Shown: positions 1 to 5,428 of the stretch, piece by piece
Numbering within the stretch: the stretch's first letter is position 1
Layout of the letters: the number at the start of each line of letters is the position of its first letter
Assembly (NCBI GenBank): GCA_028694115.1
Contig: JAQUUB010000167.1
Coordinates: 1 to 6,828 of the forward strand
Source: Lachnospiraceae bacterium
GTDB lineage: Bacteria > Bacillota_A > Clostridia > Lachnospirales > Lachnospiraceae
Length of the DNA: 6,828 nt
Reading direction: 5' to 3'
Program-made: the position numbers and the translations under genes
The notes under the pieces: generated by a model
Seen by the model: only the letters and a program-made list of their open reading frames with translations
Database searches by the model: none
Told to the model about the DNA's origin: nothing

Positions 1-21
1 GAGTTTGAATAGATAGTAAAA

Positions 22-65
22 TCGCTACAAAGCTAGTATTTATGGGCTTTGTAGCGACTTTTATT
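22..65. terminator. Strong bidirectional intrinsic terminator
   Basis: A perfect 12-bp inverted repeat (TCGCTACAAAGC at 22-33, its complement at 46-57) flanks a 12-nt loop. A T-rich tract (CTTTTATTTT) follows on the plus strand, and a shorter one (ATTTTACTA) on the minus strand. On the minus strand it lies about 110 nt past the stop of the PIN-like gene and would end that transcript. On the plus strand stop codons occur at 6-8, 10-12 and 14-16 in the three frames, so it may also end a gene lying left of the window. That gene cannot be identified. Confidence 0.85.
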
Positions 66-72
66 TTGGTGC

Positions 73-90
73 TGGGTACGATTTGGGTAC
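73..90. repeat. Short direct repeat TGGGTAC x2, possible recombinase or att-related site
   Basis: TGGGTAC occurs at 73-79 and 84-90, an 11-bp period or about one helical turn. It sits between the terminator and the end of the PIN-like gene, on the outer side of the integrase/repressor module, where an attachment site or integrase arm sites could lie. Only the repeat is seen. The att role is a guess, because the other element end is outside the window. The rest of 91-168 is AT-rich with no feature I can support. Confidence 0.25.
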
Positions 91-168
91 AGATTTTTAT
101 TTTCATATTTCTAGTGTTATGTTCCTAAAAATATAAGTAGTCGATTCAAGTATGCGTCTAATAGGAGC

Positions 169-1563
169 TTAATCATCATAATCAATACCAATATCAAATT
201 TTCCAACTTCGATTTCCTTAATTTCTTCACAATTCATTTCAGTATCGGTTACATCATAGCCAGATTCTACATCCTGATTTAAAGTATCGAATTTGATATC
301 CAAATTTACACATACATTTCCTGTTATTTGAAAATATGCATAACCGATGTGTTTTACACCTTTATTAACATATTCTGTGATTTGAATATTTCCATATATC
401 TCATAATCTGCTTCAAGCTGAAATATTCCGAGTTCTCTATCGTATGTCACTATTTCATCAGATGTAATGTTTATACGTGTTATATCTATGTCATCAATAT
501 CTTCAAAAGAGCCTCCAAATATACTTAATCCACTATTGTAAAATACATTATAAAGGCTTTCATATTCATCATAGTACCTATCTATTTCATCAATAAGGAT
601 GGAGTTTCTATTTTCTTCTACATATTTCAATACTGATTTTTCAAACTTTAATTTCTTAATCAAGCGACTAATTTCAGGGTCAATTAGTTGTAATTCAGAA
701 CCATAATTTTCAAGAAAAGCCAAAAAATCACAAACTTCAATTTTTCCATTTCCATTAGTTGCATTTGAATATTCTTCATATAAAACAGGTGCCAACTTTT
801 TACTTCCTTTTTCTTCAAACCAATCTTTTTTCTTTTCATCTTCTATAAAAATCAGATGAGTTTCGGTTCCATTTACCTTGTGGAGAATTTCTTTCCATAT
901 AATTAAATCACCGTATTTTCTGTAGAAATCATCTCTTGAAATTGAAATATTATCTTTATCATTATCAGTATAACCAGGTGCAATTTTATATTTATATCGA
1001 ATTTCACCTTCTTCGCATATTTTCATTTTTTCAAGAATAGTAAAATCTTTTGCTTTAGAAGTTTCATAAATTTTATTTACTAACTTTTCTATTACATCAT
1101 TATTTTTAATCAACTGCATCTCATCAGAATATGTTTCTTCAAGACATTTATATCCATCTTTAATTTTTTTTGTAATTTTTTCAAAATTAATCTTTAGTTC
1201 GGCTTTTAAGTTTTCGCCATCATTTCTATTATTACGTTTAAAATTATCAAATTTTTGATAAATAACATCTGTAGCTTCTGATAATTTTTTAAGTGAATCT
1301 GATTCTGCATTTTTATAACTATTTATGACATAATTTCTTTTGGATATAAGATTCCTGTTATATTCACGATAGACTTGATTTGGTATCCATAGCAGATTCA
1401 TATTTTCATCTAATTTCTGTACAATTTCCTTTAGTGCCAACGGATGTATCATGTATAAATCTAGCCAAGCATTTGCATCCATGACAATCATGGTATTATT
1501 TCCGTTCAAGGAAATTGTTAATTCAAATTTTTCTTTATTTTTTTTATTTGTATTATCTCTCAT
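169..1563 (-). CDS. PIN-like domain (PIN_8/DUF4935-type) nuclease-like protein, 464 aa
   Basis: This is probably a metal-dependent ribonuclease or nickase-like protein of the PIN fold. The four acidic positions expected of a PIN active site are all present: D29 (VMDANAWLDLY), E67 (QVYREYNRN), D219 (KYGDLIIWKEI) and D242 (IFIEDEKKKDWF). The YGDLIIWKEI and DEKKKDW blocks resemble the PIN-like family I know as PIN_8, so the domain spans roughly residues 25-265. Residues 80-185 form a charged, probably helical insert. The C-terminal 170 residues are acidic, look beta-rich and match nothing I recognise. An AGAGG at 1573-1577 sits about 9 nt before the ATG; a start at Met25 is possible but would leave little before D29. 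The gene lies 53 bp downstream of the repressor with no terminator between, so it is probably co-transcribed. It is clearly more AT-rich than its neighbours, suggesting cargo of separate origin. The fold is well supported; a defence or toxin role is inference. Confidence 0.8.
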   Translation of the reverse strand: MRDNTNKKNKEKFELTISLNGNNTMIVMDANAWLDLYMIHPLALKEIVQKLDENMNLLWIPNQVYREYNRNLISKRNYVINSYKNAESDSLKKLSEATDVIYQKFDNFKRNNRNDGENLKAELKINFEKITKKIKDGYKCLEETYSDEMQLIKNNDVIEKLVNKIYETSKAKDFTILEKMKICEEGEIRYKYKIAPGYTDNDKDNISISRDDFYRKYGDLIIWKEILHKVNGTETHLIFIEDEKKKDWFEEKGSKKLAPVLYEEYSNATNGNGKIEVCDFLAFLENYGSELQLIDPEISRLIKKLKFEKSVLKYVEENRNSILIDEIDRYYDEYESLYNVFYNSGLSIFGGSFEDIDDIDITRINITSDEIVTYDRELGIFQLEADYEIYGNIQITEYVNKGVKHIGYAYFQITGNVCVNLDIKFDTLNQDVESGYDVTDTEMNCEEIKEIEVGKFDIGIDYDD

Positions 1564-1616
1564 CGTTGCAAACCTCTAAATCATCTTTATCTTGCTAATT
1601 ACGTATCTGAGAAGCA

Positions 1617-2162
1617 TTATTTTTGGGGATTCAATCCTATCTTATCAATGAAATCATCATGTGTCTTTTGCATCTGTAAATCTTCTGGGAATGATTCGGA
1701 TTCAGGATATATATCCATCCACATATTGAAATCAGCTTCTGCTTTCAGAAGTGCTTCTCCTCTTTGCTTCACATCTTTTATTTCATTGCATTCTTCCACT
1801 TCTTTTATATATTTCTCATAACGACGAAACCAAGATCGCATCAAGGTCAAGGTACCAAAGCTAATTCCGACAGCATCGTTGCCCTCATCATCTTTACATT
1901 CAAATAAGTGCCCGTTGTATTGACGGAACACCTGGAATAATCTGTGCATGGCTTTTACACCATCAAAATCAGAATTATTAAGAACTTCTACATTTACTGC
2001 CAACGCTCTTGCAATAGCTTCAAGAGATTTTGGCTTTGGATTGCGTCTGCCACTTTCGTATGCACGAATATATGCTTCACTTGCCCCGACTAATTCGCCT
2101 AACCGTTTTTGAGTCAGGTTTCTTTCTTGTCTGATTCTTCTTATATTTTCTCCGACAGTCAT
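1617..2162 (-). CDS. XRE-family transcriptional repressor, 181 aa
   Basis: This is a likely master repressor of the element. Residues 5-58 form a Cro/C1-type helix-turn-helix (GENIRRIRQERNLTQ, then LGELVGASEAYIRAYESGRR and a PKSLEAIARAL tail). The remaining 120 residues, probably a dimerization or sensing part, are unlike the LexA/CI peptidase domain and have no HExxH motif. The ATG at 2162 was chosen because AGGAGGT lies just upstream at 2167-2173 and the HTH starts at once. The open frame extends further upstream to 2375, but that part is hydrophobic nonsense running through the promoter region. The gene diverges from the xis-int operon, and the two palindromic repeats between them are its likely operators. 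It precedes the PIN-like gene in the same direction. No ImmA-type protease is in the window, so how it is inactivated is unknown. Confidence 0.88.
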   Translation of the reverse strand: MTVGENIRRIRQERNLTQKRLGELVGASEAYIRAYESGRRNPKPKSLEAIARALAVNVEVLNNSDFDGVKAMHRLFQVFRQYNGHLFECKDDEGNDAVGISFGTLTLMRSWFRRYEKYIKEVEECNEIKDVKQRGEALLKAEADFNMWMDIYPESESFPEDLQMQKTHDDFIDKIGLNPQK

Positions 2163-2198
2163 AGCGACCTCCTGTTTTGTTATCAATAGTATGAACAG

Positions 2199-2207
2199 AG
2201 TATACCA
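2199..2207 (-). promoter_or_regulatory. Probable extended -10 promoter of the repressor/PIN operon
   Basis: Reading leftward, TGG precedes TATACT (TATACT on the minus strand at 2199-2204, TG at 2206-2207), an extended -10 element. No good -35 is visible; the expected place is a T-rich run on the minus strand (2208-2230), which could act as an UP-like element. It lies about 37 nt before the repressor ATG. No operator copy overlaps it, so the repressor may not strongly shut down its own transcription. Confidence 0.5.
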
Positions 2208-2238
2208 TACAAAAAGAAAAAAATAAAGCAAAAAGATA

Positions 2239-2267
2239 TTGACACGAAACAAATGTTGCGATATTAT
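2239..2267 (+). promoter_or_regulatory. SigA promoter for the xis-int-mob operon
   Basis: TTGACA (2239-2244) and TATTAT (2262-2267) are separated by exactly 17 bp. This is a near-consensus housekeeping promoter, with transcription expected to start near 2274. The spacer is occupied by the first operator repeat, so a bound repressor would block RNA polymerase. The leader to the xis start is about 60 nt and contains the second repeat. Confidence 0.8.
2245..2263. promoter_or_regulatory. Operator repeat 1 (CGAAACAAATGTTGCGATA)
   Basis: First copy of a 19-bp exact direct repeat. Its first 16 bases form an imperfect palindrome, CGnAACAnnTGTTnCG, typical of a site for a dimeric HTH repressor. It lies between the -35 and -10 boxes of the rightward promoter. 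The XRE protein encoded beside it is the obvious candidate ligand; an excisionase or integrase site is a weaker alternative. Confidence 0.72.
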
Positions 2268-2282
2268 ACAGTTACAGCAATG

Positions 2283-2301
2283 CGAAACAAATGTTGCGAT
2301 A
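2283..2301. promoter_or_regulatory. Operator repeat 2 (CGAAACAAATGTTGCGATA)
   Basis: Second exact copy of the 19-bp repeat, offset by 38 bp from the first, in the transcribed leader just past the predicted start point. Two copies suggest cooperative binding or a roadblock. A weaker, degenerate half site (GAAACAAAAAC) follows at about 2304-2314. Confidence 0.7.
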
Positions 2302-2332
2302 CAGAAACAAAAACAGAAAAGAGGTAAAGCGT

Positions 2333-2527
2333 ATGAATGAAAAAATCTATTACAGTGCAAATGAAATTGCAACAATGCTCGGAATCAGCATGGGTAAGGC
2401 ATACAAGATTTTGAGAGAAATGAATGAGGAATTATCCGCTAAGGGATTTCTTACAATTTCCGGTAAAGTGCCAGTAGCCTATTTCAAAGAGAAATGGTAT
2501 GGAGCAACTAAGGAGGTGGTCGCATAA
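2333..2527 (+). CDS. Excisionase-like small DNA-binding protein, 64 aa
   Basis: A small winged-helix/MerR-like DNA-binding protein of the kind that acts as a recombination directionality factor beside tyrosine integrases. The segment YYSANEIATMLGISMGKAYKI (residues 6-26) is a helix-turn-helix, followed by an amphipathic stretch and a wing (LTISGKVPVAYFKEKWYG, 39-56). The ATG at 2333 follows AAGAGGT (2319-2325) at suitable spacing. The upstream in-frame ATG at 2291 lies inside operator repeat 2 and has no ribosome binding site. The stop overlaps the integrase start by one base (TAATG), so the two are translationally coupled. The excisionase role is inferred from family and position; an alternative is a plain transcriptional regulator of the operon. 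Confidence 0.78.
   Translation: MNEKIYYSANEIATMLGISMGKAYKILREMNEELSAKGFLTISGKVPVAYFKEKWYGATKEVVA
2510..2517 (+). promoter_or_regulatory. Strong ribosome binding site AAGGAGGT for the integrase
   Basis: A full-consensus Shine-Dalgarno sequence inside the end of the excisionase gene, 9 nt before the ATG at 2527. It fixes the integrase start and suggests high translation of integrase when the operon is on. Confidence 0.8.
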
Positions 2528-3606
2528 TGAGTTGTAGTGCAAAAAAAGATCCAAACGGAACATGGCATATTCAATATCGGTGGACTGATTGGACTGGTAC
2601 AAAGAAGAAGTCACAGAAACGTGGATTTAAGACGAAGAAAGAAGCGGAAGAATGGTACGCACATTTTATCTTGCAGCAATCTTCTGACCCGACCATGACG
2701 CTTAATGATTTCTGGGAGATTTACAGGGATGATATGAAAAAGAGACTTCGGAAAACCACAATGAAGCAAAAGGAATATGTAATGAATGATAAGGTTCTTC
2801 CGTATTTTGGAAAAACACCAATCAATGAAATTACAGCACCGATGATTCGTAAGTGGCAGGGAGAAATGATGGAGAAAGGTTTTAAGCCTACATACTTGAA
2901 AACCATAAATAATCAGTTGAATTCCATTCTGAATTATGCGGTAAACTTCTATGATTTACGTTCTAATCCTTGTCGCAAGGCTGGCAGTATGGGAAAGAGC
3001 AAGGCAGATGAAAGACCTTATTGGACTTTGGATGAGTTCAGAATGTTTGCTGATGCGGTGATTGATAAAAAAGATACATGGGTTGCGTTTCATATTCTTT
3101 TCTGGACAGGGATTCGATTAGGAGAGTTACTGGCACTGACTGTATCAGACATCAATTTTGAAGAAGGCACACTTACGATTGATGAATCACTGGCAAGGCT
3201 GGATGGAGTGGATATTATTACTGCTCCAAAGACAGAAAACTCTAAACGTGTGATTACCATTCATCAAGAATTGCAGGATATTTTAAGAGAATATATTGCT
3301 GGTATTTATCGAGCAAGACCAACTACACGATTGTTTGCAGAAAGAACCAAAAGTTATTTTGAACATGAAATGGAGCGTGGAATTAAGCGGTCTGGTGTGA
3401 AAAAGATTACAGTTCATTGTGCCAGACACAGCCATGCCAGTATGCTGGTTCAGTTAGGTTTTAGTCCGATTGAAATCGCAAAACGTCTTGGTCATGGCAA
3501 GGTTACAACAACCATTGAAACCTATTGTCATCAGTTAATGGATGCACAGGTTAAGATTGCAAATCGACTTGGAGAAGTGGAAAGAGGTGGAGCAGATGGC
3601 TTGTAG
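2527..3606 (+). CDS. int: Tyrosine recombinase (phage/ICE-type site-specific integrase), 359 aa
   Basis: Catalyses site-specific integration and, with the excisionase, excision of the element. Residues 1-50 are an AP2-like arm-binding domain (DPNGTWHIQYRW, then KRGFKTKKEAEEW). Residues 56-155 are the SAM-like core-binding domain. The catalytic domain spans about 165-345. All catalytic residues are visible: R197 (TGIRLGELLAL), K235 (APKTENSKR), H297 and R300 (VHCARHSHAS), H323 (RLGHGKVTTT) and the nucleophile Y333 (IETYCH). The length is normal for Tn916/phage-type integrases, so it appears intact. It overlaps the excisionase by 1 nt and the MobC-like gene by 11 nt, giving one operon under the repressed promoter. 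Unlike many integrases at element ends, it points inward to the mobilization genes, with the repressor and PIN gene on the outer side. The attachment site cannot be named from this window. Confidence 0.95.
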   Translation: MSCSAKKDPNGTWHIQYRWTDWTGTKKKSQKRGFKTKKEAEEWYAHFILQQSSDPTMTLNDFWEIYRDDMKKRLRKTTMKQKEYVMNDKVLPYFGKTPINEITAPMIRKWQGEMMEKGFKPTYLKTINNQLNSILNYAVNFYDLRSNPCRKAGSMGKSKADERPYWTLDEFRMFADAVIDKKDTWVAFHILFWTGIRLGELLALTVSDINFEEGTLTIDESLARLDGVDIITAPKTENSKRVITIHQELQDILREYIAGIYRARPTTRLFAERTKSYFEHEMERGIKRSGVKKITVHCARHSHASMLVQLGFSPIEIAKRLGHGKVTTTIETYCHQLMDAQVKIANRLGEVERGGADGL

Positions 3607-3919
3607 AAGGGAAGATAGAGAAAGATGTCATACGATTGCGTTCTGGCTTAGTGAGGAAGAAAAGAATGAAGTGGAGGCAAAAATTATTTTGTCTGGTTTG
3701 CCAAAAGGGGAATATTACAGACGTTCCATATTAGGACAGGAGGTATCTGTTACAGCAGGTAATTATATGTCAAATCGTGTAGCGATTGTATTAGAAAATA
3801 TCCTGCAACAGATAGCGGATGGAAGAACAGACGAAGAAGCACTGTTAATAGAACTCATAAAGCAGTTGTTGGCAAAAAATGAAAATGCCCCTGCTACAAA
3901 CAAGGGCAATTCACAGTAA
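3596..3919 (+). CDS. MobC-like relaxosome accessory protein, 107 aa
   Basis: Probably binds the transfer origin and helps the relaxase nick it. Residues 12-47 (HTIAFWLSEEEKNEVEAKI, ending GEYYRRSILGQEV) match the ribbon-helix-helix start common to MobC proteins: a short beta strand, a helix beginning with acidic residues, and a Y(I/Y)RR turn. A long helical tail follows (60-95), then a polar end. The start at 3596 was chosen because AAAGAGGTGG (3581-3590) precedes it. The upstream ATG at 3542 would give a 54-nt overlap and an extension without family features. It overlaps the integrase by 11 nt, so mobilization and excision are probably expressed together. No relaxase is in the window; it would be expected further right, beyond the inserted transposon. 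A plain DNA-binding regulator is the alternative. Confidence 0.7.
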   Translation: MACRREDRERCHTIAFWLSEEEKNEVEAKIILSGLPKGEYYRRSILGQEVSVTAGNYMSNRVAIVLENILQQIADGRTDEEALLIELIKQLLAKNENAPATNKGNSQ

Positions 3920-3923
3920 CTAA

Positions 3924-3979
3924 GAGATAGACTCTTTGCTACAAAAATCTCGCAAATTTATTATAGCAGAGCCTATCTC
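3924..3979. repeat. Imperfect inverted repeat between mobC-like and primase genes, oriT candidate
   Basis: GAGATAG-a-CTCT-tt-GCTA (3924-3941) pairs with TAGC-AGAG-c-CTATCTC (3964-3979): three stem blocks of 7, 4 and 4 bp around a loop of about 22 nt. There is no T run after it, so it is a poor intrinsic terminator. Its place next to a MobC-like gene fits a transfer origin, which in mobilizable elements usually carries an inverted repeat near the nick site. An RNA structure attenuating the primase gene is the alternative. Confidence 0.4.
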
Positions 3980-4004
3980 CAATGAAAAGAAGGAGATTGA
4001 CAAT

Positions 4005-4178
4005 TTGAGTATTTTTACAGAAGTAAAAGAACGTATTACCGCCAGAGAGGTGGCAGAGTTTTACGGATTAAAGGTAGGAAAAAAGGGTCTTGCCTGCTGT
4101 CCATTCCACAATGTGTTGTTCAGCAAATTAGAAGCTCCAACTCCATGCAGTTTATATGGTCTGGAATCAATTGCCTGA
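4005..4178 (+). pseudogene. CHC2 zinc-finger DNA primase, 5' fragment truncated by transposon insertion
   Basis: Only the first 36 codons (4005-4112) are primase. They read SIFTEVKERITAREVAEFYG, then a short Gly/Lys linker, then CCPFHN: the amino end of a CHC2 zinc-binding primase with Cys32 and His35 present. Family members normally continue with a D-K-H/T-P-S block, then two further Cys residues and the Toprim core. Instead the frame runs into unrelated sequence and stops at 4176-4178. TTG at 4005 is the likely start, since AAGGAGA lies at 3990-3996 (8 nt spacing) and family proteins start about here; the in-frame ATG at 3936 falls inside the inverted repeat. In mobilizable elements such primases support replication after transfer. 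The remainder is probably right of the window. Confidence 0.75.
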
Positions 4179-4256
4179 CAGATACACCAATCAAATTATC
4201 TGCTTCTGATTCTGCACATTAAATTATTGTGAATTCAAGCTATGCACATTAGAGGA
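4120..4256 (+). repeat. Four imperfect GCA-n-ATTA boxes in the transposon left end
   Basis: The gene-free stretch between the junction and the operon terminator carries related boxes with GCA starting at 4123 (GCAAATTAGAA), 4147 (GCAGTTTATAT), 4214 (GCACATTAAAT) and 4244 (GCACATTAGAG). The last two share the exact 9-mer TGCACATTA, 30 bp apart. All four are in the same orientation. Multiple end repeats are the usual transposase binding sites of Mu/Tn7/Tn552-type elements. The repeats are short and the third box differs by several bases from the others, so this is tentative. Nothing else is apparent in 4113-4263. Confidence 0.4.
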
Positions 4257-4263
4257 ACAGCAG

Positions 4264-4285
4264 AAAAAAGCAGGTTATCCTGCTT
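4264..4285 (-). terminator. Intrinsic terminator of the transposase operon
   Basis: Read on the minus strand, AAGCAGG-ATAA-CCTGCTT forms a perfect 7-bp stem with a 4-nt loop, directly followed by a run of Ts (six in all, complement of 4264-4269). The stop codon TAA of the last gene lies in the loop, so coding and termination signals overlap. Confidence 0.85.
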
Positions 4286-4613
4286 CTCTCTGAAAAGAGA
4301 TATATTCATCTAACGCTGCAAGAGAATCCACGATGCTGATGACATCAATGCGGGACAACTCAGGATAATACGTAGTAAGTCGTTCCTGATTCCAAAAGCT
4401 GTCTGAAAGACCTGCGAGTTCCGTTCCTATATTCCAGTTAGGGATACAGACAAAACTGCCATATTTGTGTCGTCCACAAAGGATGTGAAAGCAACTGCCT
4501 CTTGCGGTGACCTCCATTTCGTAGGGATCAGAGGTTCGGAGCAGCTTGATATGTCCTTCCCAATGGATCGGTTTCATTTCGGGTGTTCCAATACAGGTAT
4601 ATTTGAGTTTCAT
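4275..4613 (-). CDS. Small transposon accessory protein of unknown function, 112 aa
   Basis: The sequence starts MKLKYTCIGTPEMKPIHW and includes SCFHILCGRHKYGSFVCIPNW and a Ser/Asp/Ile-rich C-terminal helix (SRIDVISIVDSLAALDEYIS). It is aromatic- and cysteine-rich in the first 60 residues, has no signal peptide or membrane segment, and resembles small uncharacterized proteins of clostridial mobile DNA that I recall as possibly DUF6618. I cannot assign a function. The ATG at 4613 is preceded by AAAGGAGGT (4621-4629), which overlaps the stop of the ATPase gene, so the two are probably coupled. Its constant place behind transposase and ATPase suggests a transposition helper or a regulator, but this is inference. 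The frame ends inside the terminator loop. Confidence 0.72.
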   Translation of the reverse strand: MKLKYTCIGTPEMKPIHWEGHIKLLRTSDPYEMEVTARGSCFHILCGRHKYGSFVCIPNWNIGTELAGLSDSFWNQERLTTYYPELSRIDVISIVDSLAALDEYISFQREAG

Positions 4614-4627
4614 ATGCGAGACCTCCT

Positions 4628-5428
4628 TTAAAGTTCACTGTCATTGACAGCTTTCATGACGATATCAGTCGTAATCAGATCGGCTTTTGTGCTGTCACCA
4701 ATCAGAAGACTTGCATTACAGAGCTTATTGATGATACGTGGTGTCCCGTCAGCTGCATTTAAAATAGCTTCAATAGCATTCTCTTCAAAAACCAGCTGAT
4801 TGCATCCGGCGCCTTTCAGCTTTTCTGGGATAAATAACCGCCCTTCTTCCTTGGACAGACCACCGAGTTCATAATTCATGACGATTCTCTGACGCAGTGG
4901 TTCATGAATCCCAAGTTTCAGGGTAGATGTCAGGGTGGGAAGTCCGGTAAGAAGAACAGCTGCACGGTCTTTAGAATCCATTTCAAAGTTAAAAAGGATC
5001 TTCAGATCATTTAGGATTGCATTGTTAATGTAATTCGCCTCATCAATGATAATAACAGGTGTTTTCCTCTTTTCTACTGCAAGACGGGTAATCGCATCCT
5101 GTATGATACGAAAGTTTTCTGGTTTGCGAAAAGCAGGCTGCGCTCCAAACTCAGTCACAAGATTGCGGTAAAAATCATTGGCAGTCAGTGTGGATAAGCT
5201 GGAATAGACAACATGATAAAGAGAAGGATTTAATCCGGCTGCCCAATTCCTCACCGCTGTTGTCTTACCTTTGCCCGGGCTTCCGGTGAGCAATCCAAAG
5301 CCTCTCGTTTTTGCGAGATAGTCCAGACGAAAAAGCGTTTCCTTGTATTCATCAGTTTGAATCAGTACTTCTTTGGAATTCTTTAAAAATGGGTTGAATT
5401 CCAGACCAAAGCGAACAGTATATTCCAT
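4628..5428 (-). CDS. AAA+ ATPase, ExeA/TniB/MuB-like transposition partner, 266 aa
   Basis: Likely binds target DNA and activates or directs the transposase using ATP, as MuB, TniB and TnsC do. A short amino motif (FGLEFNPFLKNS, 7-18) typical of ExeA-like ATPases precedes Walker A GSPGKGKTT (49-57). Walker B is VIIIDEA (125-131), sensor 1 is near VLLTGLP (158-164), an arginine-finger-like LRQRI follows near 179, and a sensor-2 segment DGTPRIINKLCN lies near 229-240. The protein is complete, soluble and of usual length. Its ATG shares a base with the transposase stop (TAATG), with GAGGTGA at 5435-5441 as ribosome binding site, so translation is coupled to the transposase downstream half. A frameshift in the transposase could therefore lower its expression. 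A secretion ExeA role is excluded by context. Confidence 0.88.
   Translation of the reverse strand: MEYTVRFGLEFNPFLKNSKEVLIQTDEYKETLFRLDYLAKTRGFGLLTGSPGKGKTTAVRNWAAGLNPSLYHVVYSSLSTLTANDFYRNLVTEFGAQPAFRKPENFRIIQDAITRLAVEKRKTPVIIIDEANYINNAILNDLKILFNFEMDSKDRAAVLLTGLPTLTSTLKLGIHEPLRQRIVMNYELGGLSKEEGRLFIPEKLKGAGCNQLVFEENAIEAILNAADGTPRIINKLCNASLLIGDSTKADLITTDIVMKAVNDSEL

Noticed and set aside
328..528. Plus-strand open frame opposite the PIN-like gene
   Set aside because: A low-complexity Ile/Tyr/Cys-rich translation with no ribosome binding site, antisense to a well-supported gene.
2245..2301. Two-unit CRISPR-like repeat
   Set aside because: Only two copies 38 bp apart, overlapping a promoter, with dyad symmetry and no cas genes; an operator pair explains it better.
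2163..2375. Amino-terminal extension of the repressor frame upstream of 2162
   Set aside because: It runs through the divergent promoter and operators, reads as Cys/Phe/Leu-rich nonsense, and a clear AGGAGGT plus ATG marks the real start.
2432..2906. Minus-strand open frames within xis and int
   Set aside because: They are shadows of the integrase operon with no initiation signal or recognisable content.
3542..3595. Longer start for the MobC-like protein
   Set aside because: No ribosome binding site, a long overlap with the integrase, and no family-like residues; the start at 3596 follows AAAGAGGTGG.
3936..4004. Upstream ATG start for the primase fragment
   Set aside because: It lies in the inverted repeat with no ribosome binding site; TTG at 4005 with AAGGAGA fits both spacing and the family amino end.
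4628..5428. Secretion-pathway ExeA ATPase
   Set aside because: Transposase overlap and operon context point to a TniB/MuB-type transposition role; there is no membrane or peptidoglycan-binding segment.
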